From assembly GCF_023734135.1 (NCBI RefSeq), contig NZ_AP025730.1:5828001-5892000 (forward strand): 64,000 bases of DNA, given 5' to 3'. The position numbers and the translations under genes are program-made. Shown in pieces: positions 63,306 through 64,000 of the stretch. The notes below the pieces were generated by a model. It did not search any database and was not told where the DNA came from. It saw only the letters and a program-made list of their open reading frames with translations. Position 1 is the first letter of the stretch. Every line of letters starts with the position of its first letter. This DNA is from Sphaerotilus microaerophilus (lineage in GTDB: Bacteria > Pseudomonadota > Gammaproteobacteria > Burkholderiales > Burkholderiaceae_C).

Positions 63306-64000
63306 ATGCACACCCCCCGTCGCCCCATCCCCTCCCACGCTCCTTCCTCGTTGGCCCGCCGGCCGCTGCTCGGCCTGTGTGCTGCGGCGCTGCTGGGTGG
63401 GTCCCTGCTGGCCGCGGCCGCGCCGGTCGCGGCGCAGTCCTTCCCGAATCGGCAGGTGAACCTGATGGTGCCCTACCCCGCCGGCGGCCTGTCCGACGCG
63501 ATCGCCCGCACCGTCGAGAAGCCCCTGGCCAAGGCGCTGGGGCAGATGGTGATCATCGAGAACCTGGGCGGCGTCAGCGGCGCACTGGGCGCGCAGAAGG
63601 TGCTGTCCACCCCGGCCGACGGGCACATGATCTACCAGGGATCGCCCAACGAGACCATCCTGGCGCCGCTGGCGCTGCAGGCGGTGAAGTACAAGTCCGA
63701 GGACTTCCGGATGGTGCAGATCATCGGCGCCTTCCCGATGGCGGTGCTGGCGCGCAAGGACCTGCCGGCCAACAACATCGACGAGCTGGCCGCGCTGGCC
63801 AAGAAGGCCGCCGGCGAGGGCCGGCCGCTGACCTACGGCAGCGTGGGCGTCGGCTCGTTCTACCACGTGCTGGGCGAACACTTCGCCCATCTGGCCGGCG
63901 CGCCGATGACGCACGTGCCCTACAAGGGCATGGCGCCGCTGTCCACCGACCTGGCCGGCGGGCAGGTGGACGTGAGCTTCATCGTCGTGGGCGCCAAGGA
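63306..64000 (+). CDS. Bug/TctC-family periplasmic substrate-binding protein (partial)
   Basis: About 231 residues are present before the window ends. ATG at 63306, a signal peptide with Arg pair and core PLLGLCAAALLGGSLLAAAA ending APVAAQS (about 38-44). Family motif FPNRQVNLMVPYPAGGLSDA at the start of the mature protein, then KPLAKALGQMVIIENLGGVS, LSTPADGHMIYQGSPN, MTHVPYKGMAPLSTDLAGGQ. Bug proteins bind small carboxylates or amides, often with a dedicated LysR gene. Genes of the pathway should follow outside the window. Confidence 0.92.
   Translation, partial: MHTPRRPIPSHAPSSLARRPLLGLCAAALLGGSLLAAAAPVAAQSFPNRQVNLMVPYPAGGLSDAIARTVEKPLAKALGQMVIIENLGGVSGALGAQKVLSTPADGHMIYQGSPNETILAPLALQAVKYKSEDFRMVQIIGAFPMAVLARKDLPANNIDELAALAKKAAGEGRPLTYGSVGVGSFYHVLGEHFAHLAGAPMTHVPYKGMAPLSTDLAGGQVDVSFIVVGAK

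Noticed and set aside
1..64000. CRISPR array, tRNA or rRNA genes
   Set aside because: No regular spaced repeats and no cloverleaf or rRNA-like stretches were noticed when reading the window; a tRNA covariance search would be needed to be certain.

Overview
The window is a chromosome segment from a high-GC Gram-negative bacterium. The gene content points to a betaproteobacterium of the order Burkholderiales (Rubrivivax / Leptothrix / Sphaerotilus / Ideonella type): a fimT-pilV-pilW-pilX-pilY1-pilE minor-pilin operon, a proteobacterial GshA, a Bug/TctC periplasmic binding protein beside a LysR gene, and many long GC-rich shadow frames. This placement is inference from gene families; there is no rRNA gene in the window.

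Layout. 1-3160: the end of an ABC peptide exporter, a TolC-like outer membrane protein, an unrecognised gene with a ParB-like motif, and a 60-residue secreted-peptide precursor. Its leader closely resembles that of colicin/microcin V, and its mature part is only Gly, Ser, Lys, Arg, Cys, His and Asn, built on seven K-G-S-x repeats. 3265-10993: type IV pilus minor pilins, with pilY1 cut exactly by an IS110-family element that carries a candidate bridge RNA. 11039-18619: valS, a dienoyl-CoA isomerase-like gene, gshA, a ClC-family gene and a MarR regulator. 18833-24827: a fusion of a GpgS-like glycosyltransferase with a HAD phosphatase (probably making glucosylglycerate or a similar solute), two ion antiporters and a chemoreceptor.

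25017-45070: a large carbon-utilisation island. One minus-strand operon runs from a SorC-type regulator (40319) through an ABC importer with two unlike ATPases to two FGGY kinases, a GlpD-like dehydrogenase, a 2-hydroxyacid dehydrogenase, two class II aldolases and a HAD protein. A second block has a fused DhaK-DhaL kinase and a HAD phosphatase, divergent from rpiB and a second SorC regulator, with repeated operator-like sites between them. Together the genes suggest import, phosphorylation, oxidation and isomerisation of a polyol (tetritol, pentitol or glycerol class); the exact substrate is not fixed by the sequence.

45105-49280: a lower-GC patch. A single large gene (P-loop ATPase joined to a PD-(D/E)xK nuclease-like region) has been split by an IS630-family element; removing the element and one TA copy restores one 709-residue frame. 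A PIN-domain toxin / antitoxin pair follows. 49422-64000: an ETHE1-like metallo-hydrolase, an RTX-repeat protein with a free-standing DUF4347 protein, a HEAT/AlkD-like protein, and a neutral-lipid block (thioesterase, two alpha/beta hydrolases, two wax ester synthase/DGAT-like enzymes with Lys/Ala tails, an XRE-type regulator). The window ends with a LysE-type exporter, a LysR regulator and the start of a Bug/TctC binding protein.
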